DNA of 64,000 nt, taken from the NCBI GenBank assembly GCA_041392835.1, contig JAWKLF010000001.1:930001-994000 (forward strand), written 5' to 3'. Origin of the DNA: OLB11 sp041392835. GTDB lineage: Bacteria; Bacteroidota; Bacteroidia; Chitinophagales; Chitinophagaceae. Every line of letters starts with the position of its first letter. Within the stretch, counting starts at the first letter, position 1. Shown one piece after another: positions 49,864 to 58,237 of this stretch. Both the position numbers and the translations under genes were made by a program. The notes beneath the pieces are model-generated. The model worked only from the letters and a program-made list of their open reading frames with translations, was not told the DNA's origin and made no database searches.

Positions 49864-50782
49864 GTACTTTAAAATTCACAGAAGTAAAATCGCCAGTACT
49901 TATTCACTGGTGATTTTACTTTTTTTTAATTTACCCTTAAAAGCTCAAGAATTAAACAGCATTACATATTCAAAGTTTTATTCTATTAAAAAAGAAGCAA
50001 ATTATGCTGTAGATGTAAAACAGTTTGATGAGGCATTAAATTTATTTAATAAAATATTACCTTATTTGAGTTATTTCAAAGAAGAAGACTTGTTTCGGCT
50101 TGGAAAATGTTATATACAAACGTGTGATACAGAAAATACATTACAATTATTACATAAACTAATATTAAACGGAGAAGAAATGCCACTTATAGATGAATGG
50201 TATAATATAGATTCGTTTTATAATAAAATAAAACCAATGATACAATTTGATAATTATCATAATCGATATGTATCTAAATTAGATAGTAGTCAAATTAAAA
50301 GAGTTGATGAAATGTTGAAATTCGATCAGTTACTTCGTAACTATCAACCAGAGGATTCTCAATTGAATGGATATAAAATTATGGTTAGGGATAAAATAGA
50401 CTCTCTACTATTTATTTTTTTGATGAATGAGTTTTTATTTTACGGATTTCCAAGCCAAGAAAAGTTGGGTGATGAAAGATTAAGGTTAATAGCAATTATT
50501 ATGCACGCATCAGATCATGCAGGAAATTGGGAAATAATGTCTCCAATATTATTAAAATCTATTTTTGAAGGAACATTCTACCCTGATTTATATGCACTAA
50601 TAGCAGATAGGCATTCTCATGTAAAAAATAGATGCTACCAATTTGGGCATTTATTTTATGGAAATTTCCCATTATGTGACTGCAAAAATGTTGACTCAAT
50701 GAGAGTTAGTATAGGCTTAGATTCATTAAAAAATCATTATCAAAGAGTTGGTTTGCCACTACCTGAATGCTATTTAAAATAA
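49850..50782 (+). CDS. exported DUF6624-like protein within the peptide locus
   Basis: A 310-residue protein that starts inside the last codons of the precursor gene (14-base overlap). From the ATG at 49850 it has a long N-region and a signal peptide (about 15-33, LPLKA|QE). The C-terminal half resembles DUF6624: IAIIMHASDHAGNWEIMSPIL, then ALIADRHSHVKNRCYQFGHLF, and the closing RVSIGLDSLKNHYQRVGLP. The N-terminal part is helical and may contain TPR-like repeats (FDEALNLFNKILPYL). It has no known role in peptide modification; being co-transcribed, it could be an immunity, folding or target-binding protein. The frame also allows a start at 49808. Confidence 0.65.
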   Translation: MVLSKYFKIHRSKIASTYSLVILLFFNLPLKAQELNSITYSKFYSIKKEANYAVDVKQFDEALNLFNKILPYLSYFKEEDLFRLGKCYIQTCDTENTLQLLHKLILNGEEMPLIDEWYNIDSFYNKIKPMIQFDNYHNRYVSKLDSSQIKRVDEMLKFDQLLRNYQPEDSQLNGYKIMVRDKIDSLLFIFLMNEFLFYGFPSQEKLGDERLRLIAIIMHASDHAGNWEIMSPILLKSIFEGTFYPDLYALIADRHSHVKNRCYQFGHLFYGNFPLCDCKNVDSMRVSIGLDSLKNHYQRVGLPLPECYLK

Positions 50783-50784
50783 GT

Positions 50785-51726
50785 ATGATTTTAATATTAT
50801 CAACATACAATGATATTTCTACTGATGAAATTATGGATTGGTTATATAGCAAAAAAATGCTCATAAATAGAATAAATGATTATAATCATTTTTCTTTTTA
50901 TAGTACAAATACTCTTGTGAAAATTGAAAATACTACTAATGGAAAAATTGGTATTGATAGTGTCCAAGCCTTTTTATACAGAAGGGGCTATTTATCAACA
51001 AAATATATTAGTTCAGAAAGAAGAATAAAAATAATTGAACATGAATATACTACTTTCATTGAACTCATTTATTTTAAACTCAGTACAATAAATCATATTA
51101 ATAAATACGAAGACCACACAATTAATAAACTCATTGTGTATGATTTATGTAAAAGATTATCAATTCTATGCCCTAAGCATCATGTTATTAGCAATATTAC
51201 TGATATAAATTTAGAACACTATTTTATTAAACCCTTTAATTTTCTATATTCCTCGCAGAAGTGGTCTGAACAATATAATGTTACTTTTTACCAACATAAT
51301 TACTATTATAAAAATAATTCAATTAGCAAAAAGGAATTTTTTCTTCCAACTTTCTTTCAAGAGTACATCCCAAAGAAATATGAAATTCGCTCCTTCTATT
51401 TAAAAGGGCAATTTAGAAGCATGGCCATATTCAGCCAACAGAACGAAAAGACGAAATACGATTTTAGAAATTATGACCACGCAAGACCCAATAGGAACGT
51501 GCCCTATAAATTACCGAAGAACTTAGAAAAAAAGCTTCATAAGTTGATGCTAAAATTGGATATTAATTGTGGGAGTATGGATATAATAGTAACACCAGAC
51601 GACCAATATTATTTTTTAGAAGTAAACCCAATTGGACAGTTTCAGTGGTTGAGCAAGAACTGTAATTATTTTATTGAGCGTATGATGGCTAAGAATTTAG
51701 CCATAGACGAAACATGGAGCAATTAA
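50785..51726 (+). CDS. gwsG: grasp-with-spasm system ATP-grasp peptide maturase (GwsG-like)
   Basis: A 313-residue ATP-grasp ligase. From the ATG at 50785, two bases after the previous stop, it reads MILILSTYNDISTDEIMDWL, the usual start of this family. Later motifs: YIKPF-type lysine segment (HYFIKPFNF), FLPTFFQEYIPKKYEIRSFYL, LDINCGSMDIIVTPDDQYYFLEVNP, the last with the Mg-binding Asp, Glu and Asn. Such enzymes activate carboxylates with ATP and form ester or amide crosslinks in precursor peptides. An upstream in-frame ATG at 50767 overlaps the preceding gene and is less likely. Its 3' end overlaps the next ORF by 13 bases. Confidence 0.83.
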   Translation: MILILSTYNDISTDEIMDWLYSKKMLINRINDYNHFSFYSTNTLVKIENTTNGKIGIDSVQAFLYRRGYLSTKYISSERRIKIIEHEYTTFIELIYFKLSTINHINKYEDHTINKLIVYDLCKRLSILCPKHHVISNITDINLEHYFIKPFNFLYSSQKWSEQYNVTFYQHNYYYKNNSISKKEFFLPTFFQEYIPKKYEIRSFYLKGQFRSMAIFSQQNEKTKYDFRNYDHARPNRNVPYKLPKNLEKKLHKLMLKLDINCGSMDIIVTPDDQYYFLEVNPIGQFQWLSKNCNYFIERMMAKNLAIDETWSN

Positions 51727-51962
51727 ATTTTGGAAAAATGGATGAGAAAGAAAAAATAAAACAAAACATACAAGATTATATAAAAGAGCATCCAGAAGAA
51801 TTTCCTTTTATTGCTCAATTTTGGGATATACATGTAGAGGATATAAATAAACCCAAACCTAACTATTTGGAGTTTGGAAAATACAACTCAAAACTAACAC
51901 GCTCATACCCCTTCTACAAACCCTATAGCAAACTCATAGACCTTTCGAAAATAGAAGAATAA
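51714..51962 (+). CDS. small hypothetical protein in the peptide locus
   Basis: An 82-residue, strongly charged protein overlapping the end of the ATP-grasp gene by 13 bases. The first third is helical (DEKEKIKQNIQDYIKEHPEE), then an aromatic-rich segment FIAQFWDIHVED and SYPFYKPYSKLIDLSK. I do not recognise it. Its stop is followed in frame by Phe-Glu, which would join the SPASM remnant if a stop and one base were changed, so it may be a fusion of a small separate gene with the broken maturase. It has no signal peptide and no cysteine. Confidence 0.5.
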   Translation: MEQLNFGKMDEKEKIKQNIQDYIKEHPEEFPFIAQFWDIHVEDINKPKPNYLEFGKYNSKLTRSYPFYKPYSKLIDLSKIEE

Positions 51963-51967
51963 TTTGA

Positions 51968-52342
51968 AGCCAACACCACAACACCTGCCTCAATCGTAAA
52001 ATAAGCATAGATGCCGAAGGCAATATCAAGAACTGCCCCAGCATGGCCAAAAGCTATGGCAATATACGCAATACCAAGCTCATAGATGTCGTAAATAATC
52101 CTGAGTTTCAAAAAGTATGGCATATCAAAAAAGATGAGATTACCAAATGCAAAGACTGTGAGTTTCGCCATATCTGCACCGATTGCCGCGCTTACCTCGA
52201 AAATCCTGAGGATATATATAGTGCACCCCTAAAATGCGGATATAATCCTTACACTTGCGAGTGGGAAGAATGGAGTACCAATCCGCTAAAGGAAAAAGCA
52301 ATTGCGTTTTATGGAATGCAAGAGTTGGTGAAAAAGACATAG
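51968..52342 (+). pseudogene. gwsS: truncated SPASM-domain maturase (GwsS C-terminus)
   Basis: A frame open from 51968 encodes QHHNTCLNRKISID, NIKNCPSMAKSYGNI, CKDCEFRHICTDCRAY and LKCGYNPYTCEWEEW. This is the SPASM (Fe-S auxiliary cluster) part of the grasp-with-spasm maturase family, with all its cysteines. Such proteins are usually 330-360 residues long; only about 125 remain, the radical-SAM-like N-terminal region is missing, and an in-frame TGA lies at 51965-51967. The best ATG is at 52043, inside the domain. A deletion plus a frameshift is the simplest explanation. A short SPASM-only protein from 52043 (99 residues) might still be made. Confidence 0.72.
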
Positions 52343-52353
52343 AACCTGGAAAT

Positions 52354-52505
52354 TAGAACACTGATTGAACTGATTAAACAGAGAAGCACGGATATATAAA
52401 CTTGTATAACGAAATATGTAAATGATTAAAAATAAATTATAATAGCTGTAAACGGATAAATCAGCATCTGTGAGAATATATCAAATCCATTCAATCCGTG
52501 TTCTA
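52354..52505. repeat. long imperfect palindrome before the exporter gene
   Basis: The left end TAGAACACTGATTGAA and the right end, read on the other strand, TAGAACACGGATTGAA differ at one position. Inner parts such as CACGGATA and AAACGGATAAATCAG resemble the same theme of GATT/CGGAT blocks. This is the style of an intergenic palindromic repeat family frequent in Bacteroidota. It ends five bases before the exporter start codon, so it forms most of the 5' leader. A related copy follows the exporter. Confidence 0.6.
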
Positions 52506-52509
52506 AATA

Positions 52510-54729
52510 ATGACCTTTAAACACTACAAACAACTCGATGCCATGGACTGTGGTCCTACTTGTGTGAAAATGATAGCCAAGCATTATGGCAAATCGTATG
52601 AGTTAGAGTTTTTACGCAATCAAAGTTATTTGACTCGCGAAGGTGTTAGTCTATTGGGTATTAGTGAATGTGCAGAAAAAATAGGATTTAGAACTTTAGC
52701 TGTAAAAGTGCCTCTTCAAAAATTAGTAGAGGATGCACCTTTGCCTTGCATACTGCATTGGAATCAAAATCATTTTGTTGTTTTATACCATGTTAAGGGC
52801 AACACCTTTTTCATTGCTGACCCAGGACATCAACTTATTAAATTAGACAAAGAAACCTTTCTAAAATCGTGGCAAGGCACAAACAATGAAGGCATAGCCT
52901 TATTGCTTGAACCCACCGAAGAATTTTATAATCCTACCAAAAATAAAGAAGGGCAGGAGAATAAATCCAAAAAAGGTTTTCGCTTTTTATTCACGTATTT
53001 AAAACCTTACCGAAAATTTATACTACAATTATTCTTTAGCATGATAATTGGCAGTATGCTGTCATTGATATTTCCATTTCTTACACAAAGTTTGGTGGAC
53101 TATGGTATCAACCATCAAAATGTTGGCTTTGTGACCCTTATTCTCATTTCACAATTAGTACTTTTTGCAGGAAGTATGGCAATAGAAATGATACGCAGTT
53201 GGCTCATGCTCCACATGAACAGCCGTATCAATATTTCTATTATTTCCGATTTTCTGATAAAACTTATGAAGCTCCCCATAAGCTATTTTGATACTAAACT
53301 CATAGGCGATATAAAACAACGAATAGGCGACCATCAGCGCATTCAAAACTTCATGACAGGTACTACCTTATCTACTATTTTCTCCTTTGTTAATCTCCTT
53401 ATTTTTACCTTTGTATTGGGCTTTTACAGTCTGAAGATATTGGCTTTATTTTTTATTTTTAGTATTTTAGGCATTGTTTGGATTTTTTTGTTTCTGAAAA
53501 AAAGAAAGGAGTTAGACTATAAACGCTTTCAACGAAGTAGTGATAATGAAAATGTGTTGTTTGAGTTGATAACAGGCATGCAAGAAATAAAACTCAACAA
53601 CTGCGAGACACCCAAACGATGGGGATGGGAGCGAGTACAAGCCAAATTATTCAAACTCAATATTCAAAGTTTGGCTTTAGGTCAGTATCAGCAAATAGGC
53701 TCACAGGTGTTTAATCAGCTCAAAAATATTTTTATCTCTTATATTTCTGCAAGAGAGGTGATGAGTGGCAATATGACCTTGGGTATGATGATGAGTGTAA
53801 GCTATATTATAGGTCAAATGAACTCGCCTATTGAGCAAATTTTAGGGTTTATACAAAGTGCACAAGATGCCAAAATTAGCTTAGATAGATTAGGTGAAAT
53901 ACACAATAAAGAAAACGAAGACAATTTAATGAATAATGAACAACTAAAAATAAATAATGAACAACACCAAAGTATTCTTTATTCTTCACTTTTCACTCTT
54001 CACTTAAAAAATGTTTCTTATCAATATCAGGGACCACATTCGCCTTTTGTCTTAAAAGATATAAACCTTACTATACCCGAAGGAAAAGTAACTGCCATTG
54101 TTGGTACAAGTGATAGTGGCAAAACCACCTTATTAAAATTGCTTTTAAAATTTTATGAACCTGTACGAGGTAGTATAGCCATTGGCAAAAAAGATTTACA
54201 AGACATTTCATCATCATGGTGGAGAAGTAAATGCGGAACGGTAATGCAAGAAGGCTTTGTATTTAGTGATACGATTGCTAATAATATTTCGGTGAGTGAT
54301 GAAAAGACAAATCATGAAAAGTTACGACATGCAGTTACTGTTGCCAACATTAAAGAGTTTATAGAAGAGTTGCCATTGGGCTATAATACCAAAATCGGCA
54401 ATGCAGGAAGTGGTATTAGCGCAGGACAAAAGCAACGATTGCTAATTGCGCGAGCGGTATATAAAAACCCCGACTATCTTTTTTTTGATGAAGCCACCAG
54501 TGCATTAGATGCCAATAATGAAAAAGTCATTATGCAAAACCTAAATGAATTTTTTAAGGGCAAAACGGTAGTCGTGATAGCGCACCGATTGAGCACGGTA
54601 AAAAATGCCGACCAAATAGTGGTATTAGAACATGGCATGATAGCAGAAGTGGGCACACATCAAACATTGGTTGCGCAAAGAGGTAAATATTTTGAATTAG
54701 TAAAAAATCAATTAGAACTTGGGAATTAG
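52510..54729 (+). CDS. peptidase-containing ABC exporter (C39 domain) for the precursor peptide
   Basis: A 739-residue protein that would cut the GG leader and export the core. Domains: C39 peptidase (about 1-140) with catalytic Cys14 in QLDAMDCGPTC and His in LHWNQNHFVVLY, followed by IADPG; six-helix ABC membrane domain (about 155-455); ABC ATPase (about 503-735). Walker A at 532-539 reads GTSDSGKT, with Asp where the family has Gly. Signature SGISAGQKQR, Walker B YLFFDEATSAL and the switch His in VVIAHRLSTV are normal. Between membrane and ATPase domains about 27 residues (NNEQLKINNEQHQ ...) derive from a DNA repeat. Its stop codon lies in the palindrome that begins at 54727. Confidence 0.87.
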   Translation: MTFKHYKQLDAMDCGPTCVKMIAKHYGKSYELEFLRNQSYLTREGVSLLGISECAEKIGFRTLAVKVPLQKLVEDAPLPCILHWNQNHFVVLYHVKGNTFFIADPGHQLIKLDKETFLKSWQGTNNEGIALLLEPTEEFYNPTKNKEGQENKSKKGFRFLFTYLKPYRKFILQLFFSMIIGSMLSLIFPFLTQSLVDYGINHQNVGFVTLILISQLVLFAGSMAIEMIRSWLMLHMNSRINISIISDFLIKLMKLPISYFDTKLIGDIKQRIGDHQRIQNFMTGTTLSTIFSFVNLLIFTFVLGFYSLKILALFFIFSILGIVWIFLFLKKRKELDYKRFQRSSDNENVLFELITGMQEIKLNNCETPKRWGWERVQAKLFKLNIQSLALGQYQQIGSQVFNQLKNIFISYISAREVMSGNMTLGMMMSVSYIIGQMNSPIEQILGFIQSAQDAKISLDRLGEIHNKENEDNLMNNEQLKINNEQHQSILYSSLFTLHLKNVSYQYQGPHSPFVLKDINLTIPEGKVTAIVGTSDSGKTTLLKLLLKFYEPVRGSIAIGKKDLQDISSSWWRSKCGTVMQEGFVFSDTIANNISVSDEKTNHEKLRHAVTVANIKEFIEELPLGYNTKIGNAGSGISAGQKQRLLIARAVYKNPDYLFFDEATSALDANNEKVIMQNLNEFFKGKTVVVIAHRLSTVKNADQIVVLEHGMIAEVGTHQTLVAQRGKYFELVKNQLELGN
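53926..54006 (+). repeat. repeat-derived in-frame insertion in the exporter gene
   Basis: The DNA has the tandem theme AATAATGAACAA ... AATAATGAACAAC, followed by TTCACTTTTCACTCTTCAC. It encodes NNEQLKINNEQHQ and SSLFTLHL-like residues. Sequences of this type (NEQLKINNEQ ... SLFTLH) are common repeat insertions between genes in Bacteroidota; here the frame is kept and the insert lies in the linker before the ATPase domain. Confidence 0.6.
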
Positions 54730-54844
54730 AACACAGATTTTTAAATTTAAAAACAAATAAAAAAAATGGATTTTGTAAAAAAAATAGATTTTAAGTGTAT
54801 AATTTTTCAGTGAAAATCTATCAAATCTTTCCAATCCGTATTCA
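54727..54844. repeat. long imperfect palindrome after the exporter gene
   Basis: Begins TAGAACACAGATTT and ends AATCCGTATTCA, whose reverse complement TGAATACGGATT echoes the left end. It shares the start AATTAGAACAC with the palindrome at 52354 and the end CAATCCGT-TTC. It carries the exporter's stop codon and ends seven bases before the HlyD-type gene. Confidence 0.55.
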
Positions 54845-54850
54845 AAAAAA

Positions 54851-56173
54851 ATGCCATTAGAAAATGAACATATAAGCAATAGTAAGATTCAAACGGCTTC
54901 TGCTTTTGAGAAGAATGAAGAGCAGGCAATACTCTACGAAACACGAAGCGAAGAAGTACAAGAAATAATGGGACGTATGCCCACATGGATTATTCGCTGG
55001 GGTATCACGGTAATAGGATTTGTTGTTATAGGCTTATTCATAGGTAGTAATTATATTAAGTATCCTGACAGGGTAAACGCATCAGTTTCTATTTCATCAG
55101 ACAATCCTCCAGTAAAAATTGTTTCGCCAAACACAGGTAGAATAAAACAGTTATATGTAAAGCAAAATGATAGCATAGGGCAAAATGACATTTTATTGAT
55201 TATCGAGAATCAAGCAAACTATAATGATGTAATAACATTAAAAGAAGAATTATTGCATAAATTATTGACGACTCATGCTTCATCAATCATTGAAAAAAAC
55301 TATCAATTAGGAGAATTGCAACAAGCCTATTCTGAATTAATTACTGCTTCTGAAACAAAAAGCTATTATGAAAAAAGTGATAATAGTAACTTAAGCATTG
55401 CACAAATTCAAAAACAAATTGTACAAAATCAACAATTGATTACTCAAATGCAAAAAAATGAAAGTAAGCTTATTCAAAATTATCAAATAGATAAAAAAAT
55501 TCATGATATAGATTATAAATTATACAAACAAAAAATGCTAACCGAAAATGAATATTTACAATCGAAAAAACAATGGTTAGAAAAGCAAACGTCTATCAAT
55601 GAAAACAAAAACAATATTGCTTCCAATTACATTAGGCAATCGGAGCTAAATAAAGACATCATAGACATTGAAGTAGAAAAAAAGAAAAAGCAATTTGAAG
55701 GAACAACCAAAATAGAACAGGCAATTAAAAATTTGCTTTCATTAATCGAACAATGGGAACTTAAATATATTATCAAATCGCCTATTGCTGGTTGTGTAAA
55801 TTTGTATAGCATTTGGAAAGAAAATCAATACATATATACAGGAGAAAATATTATGTTGATAGTGCCACCTGTTCAAAATATGATAGCTAAGGGCATAGTG
55901 CCTATTCAAAATTCAGGTAAAATAGCTGTTGGGCAACAAATTATGATAGGTTTAGCCAGCCACCCACAAAATGAATTTGGGTATTTGAAAGGCACTATTT
56001 CATACATAGCTACTGCACCAATGGATAGTGTATATGCCTTTGATATTACACTCCAAAATAGATTAACCACCACGAACAAAAAAGTAATTCCTACACAACC
56101 TCAAATGTATGGTATAGGAGAAATTTTTACAGATGATAAAACATTAATAAAGCGACTATTTGAGAAATTTTAA
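54851..56173 (+). CDS. HlyD-family membrane fusion protein of the peptide exporter
   Basis: A 440-residue periplasmic adaptor linking the ABC exporter to the outer-membrane channel. One membrane helix (about 49-71, WIIRWGITVIGFVVIGLFIG) is followed by a lipoyl/barrel-sandwich half (VSPNTGRIKQLYVKQNDSI), a long coiled-coil hairpin (about 125-290, rich in Gln, Lys, Asn) and the second lipoyl half with beta-barrel (KSPIAGCVNLYSIW, GIVPIQNSGKIAVGQQIMIGL). Length is typical. It lies after a palindromic repeat but in the same direction, so the set may still form one transcription unit. Confidence 0.85.
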   Translation: MPLENEHISNSKIQTASAFEKNEEQAILYETRSEEVQEIMGRMPTWIIRWGITVIGFVVIGLFIGSNYIKYPDRVNASVSISSDNPPVKIVSPNTGRIKQLYVKQNDSIGQNDILLIIENQANYNDVITLKEELLHKLLTTHASSIIEKNYQLGELQQAYSELITASETKSYYEKSDNSNLSIAQIQKQIVQNQQLITQMQKNESKLIQNYQIDKKIHDIDYKLYKQKMLTENEYLQSKKQWLEKQTSINENKNNIASNYIRQSELNKDIIDIEVEKKKKQFEGTTKIEQAIKNLLSLIEQWELKYIIKSPIAGCVNLYSIWKENQYIYTGENIMLIVPPVQNMIAKGIVPIQNSGKIAVGQQIMIGLASHPQNEFGYLKGTISYIATAPMDSVYAFDITLQNRLTTTNKKVIPTQPQMYGIGEIFTDDKTLIKRLFEKF

Positions 56174-56270
56174 ATGTTGAATTTTAGAATATAGATTACA
56201 AATGCCGCCTTGCAACTAATAAAACTTGCCCCCTGATGAACTAAAATTCTTGGAAATAAGACAAACGAAA

Positions 56271-57710
56271 ATGAAAAATATGAGACTTAAATTATGGTTT
56301 TTCGGAATTTACTTCTTTGGAATCTTCCAATGTACTGCTCAGTCATGTCAAACATTGGACCAAATACTTAATGAATTTTCTAAAACTAATAATGAACTTA
56401 TAACAATAAAAGAGAAACTTAAAATTCAAAATCTCAAATTTAGGATTAGTCAAAACAAGTGGAAGCCAAATGTCAAGTTTGATGCAGTATTACCCTATTC
56501 AAAATCCATCGAATCAGTAATATCGGGAGATGGAAATGTAAATTTTGTTAAACGAAATTATTTAAATCCTCTGCTATCAGTAAGTGCCTCAAAAAAAATT
56601 CCTTTTACAGGTGGTGAAATTGCTGTAACAGGTAGTTTGGGTTTATTTCAAAATTTTATTAATAGTAATAGACAGTATAATGCTAATTGGTTCAATATCT
56701 ATATTTCACAACCACTTTTTGCGTATAACAATATGAAAGCAGAGCGAATAAAAGAAAAATTATCTTTGGGTATAGATAGTATTCAATACTATCTGAATAA
56801 AGAATTGAAACTAAAAAAAATGGTTGAAACCATTTTGGAGTATGAAATAGGTAAGCAAAAAATAAAGTACAATGAGGTGCAGATTGAACAAGCCAACCGT
56901 TTATTGCAACGCATGAAAATATTGCTCCTAAATGGTAGAGCGCTAGCAGATGACACTTTATTAATTTCGTACAATTTAAACAAAATAAAATTTGAAAACG
57001 AAGAGCTAATAGAAAGTATTCGAACAAAGCAAGAGTTTTTATCTTCCCAATTACAACATATATACAACTACTCACTATGTGAATTAGCCACTCTGCCTGT
57101 TTTGAAGTTGGATACTACTCAACTTAAACAACAATACATGAAATACGGATTTCAGAAAGAACTCATCTTGGATTCCTTTGAGGTATTTGAGAATGAAAAG
57201 AAAATGAAGAAGGCACATGGTATTAATACGTCTATTTCGGCAGGTATTGGCGCAAACAATTCTTCTTCAACATTTAATCAGCTTTATAACACACCATCAC
57301 AACGTCAAAATATTTCTTTGAATACTTCAATTCCTATTACGGGTTGGCAATCTTATAGATATAATGTTGAAATTGCAAGTATTGAACAACAAAATTTTCA
57401 GCGTTCAAAACAAGACATAGACCAACAAGTAACACTTTGGGTAAAGCAAACATATAATCAATATAATTACTACATAAAATCTTATCAACTGTCCATAAAA
57501 AAATTATCAAATATGGAAACATTGGCTAAGTCAGTTTATAAACGATATGAATTGGGGAAAGTATTATATACTGATTATAATATTGTTCTCAATGAGATGA
57601 ATACCGTACAAAATGAATTGTTGGATATTATTAAACAGGTACTTATTCTCCGTTTTGAGATAAGAACTAAAACTTTATTCGATTATTACTTAGAGAAGGA
57701 AGTGTTTTAG
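56271..57710 (+). CDS. TolC-type outer-membrane channel of the peptide exporter
   Basis: A 479-residue outer membrane efflux protein. The signal peptide (about 1-25, FQCTA|QS) is in frame from the ATG at 56271; the frame extends to a TTG at 56226 but those codons do not fit a signal sequence. The mature protein has two similar halves: IKEKLKIQNLKFRISQNKWKPN near residue 45 and RSKQDIDQQVTLWVKQTYNQYN near 390 start the typical long helices, each followed by a beta stretch. Together with the C39 exporter and HlyD adaptor it would form a type I secretion path for the mature peptide. Confidence 0.82.
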   Translation: MKNMRLKLWFFGIYFFGIFQCTAQSCQTLDQILNEFSKTNNELITIKEKLKIQNLKFRISQNKWKPNVKFDAVLPYSKSIESVISGDGNVNFVKRNYLNPLLSVSASKKIPFTGGEIAVTGSLGLFQNFINSNRQYNANWFNIYISQPLFAYNNMKAERIKEKLSLGIDSIQYYLNKELKLKKMVETILEYEIGKQKIKYNEVQIEQANRLLQRMKILLLNGRALADDTLLISYNLNKIKFENEELIESIRTKQEFLSSQLQHIYNYSLCELATLPVLKLDTTQLKQQYMKYGFQKELILDSFEVFENEKKMKKAHGINTSISAGIGANNSSSTFNQLYNTPSQRQNISLNTSIPITGWQSYRYNVEIASIEQQNFQRSKQDIDQQVTLWVKQTYNQYNYYIKSYQLSIKKLSNMETLAKSVYKRYELGKVLYTDYNIVLNEMNTVQNELLDIIKQVLILRFEIRTKTLFDYYLEKEVF

Positions 57711-57823
57711 AAAGGGAATATTGTATTTTGATTCATTACTCCCGTGTCATTTGCGCAAACAAATGCAAAATTTAGAATTATTGCATATTATTCTACATAG
57801 CCTAGAATAAAAGGATAAAAAAA

Positions 57824-57853
57824 TTTGAAAATTTAAAAAAAATCCTATTTTTG
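57824..57853 (+). promoter_or_regulatory. promoter of tRNA-Asn
   Basis: TTTG at 57824-57827 and TATTTTTG at 57846-57853, spaced 18 bases, are a near-ideal Bacteroidota promoter. The box ends 16 bases before the tRNA 5' end. Confidence 0.75.
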
Positions 57854-57869
57854 CAATCCATTTTAAGAT

Positions 57870-57946
57870 TCCTTCTTAGCTCAGTTGGTTAGAGCATCTG
57901 ACTGTTAATCAGAGGGTCACTGGTTCAAGTCCAGTAGAAGGAGCCA
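57870..57946 (+). tRNA. tRNA-Asn (GUU anticodon), CCA encoded
   Basis: The acceptor stem TCCTTCT pairs with AGAAGGA. D-arm AGCTCAGTTGGTTAGAGC, anticodon arm CTGACTGTTAATCAG with GTT at the anticodon, a variable loop, and T-arm ACTGGTTCAAGTCCAGT all fold correctly. Discriminator base G43 is followed by an encoded CCA at 57944-57946. It stands alone, with its own promoter and terminator. Confidence 0.95.
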
Positions 57947-57972
57947 AGCCACTTAATCGAGTGGCTTTTTTT
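57946..57972 (+). terminator. terminator of tRNA-Asn
   Basis: AAGCCACT pairs with AGTGGCTT around a six-base loop and continues into a T-run. It begins at the last base of the CCA end. Confidence 0.85.
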
Positions 57973-58237
57973 CTGCATGTATTTTTTGTATATACTCTAT
58001 TCATTCAGGGCTGATAAATTTTACCTTGGGTACTACACAAGATGTAGAAAAGCGTATAAGCTAGCGCAATTCGCAAGATTTTTATCCGAATTTTACATCG
58101 AACTATAGACCATAGGAATAATAAGCTGTTTTTTATCGTTCAATTAACGCTACAGTCATTTCAATGGAGCGATTTATCAAAAGGCAGAAAAGCAGAACGC
58201 TGATAGAAAAACATATCGACCCTGATTTTCGTACGAT

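Noticed and set aside
53926..54006. tandem repeat in the exporter gene considered as a CRISPR or minisatellite
   Set aside because: Only two imperfect units occur, without spacers, and the second half is a different motif; it fits a dispersed repeat insertion.
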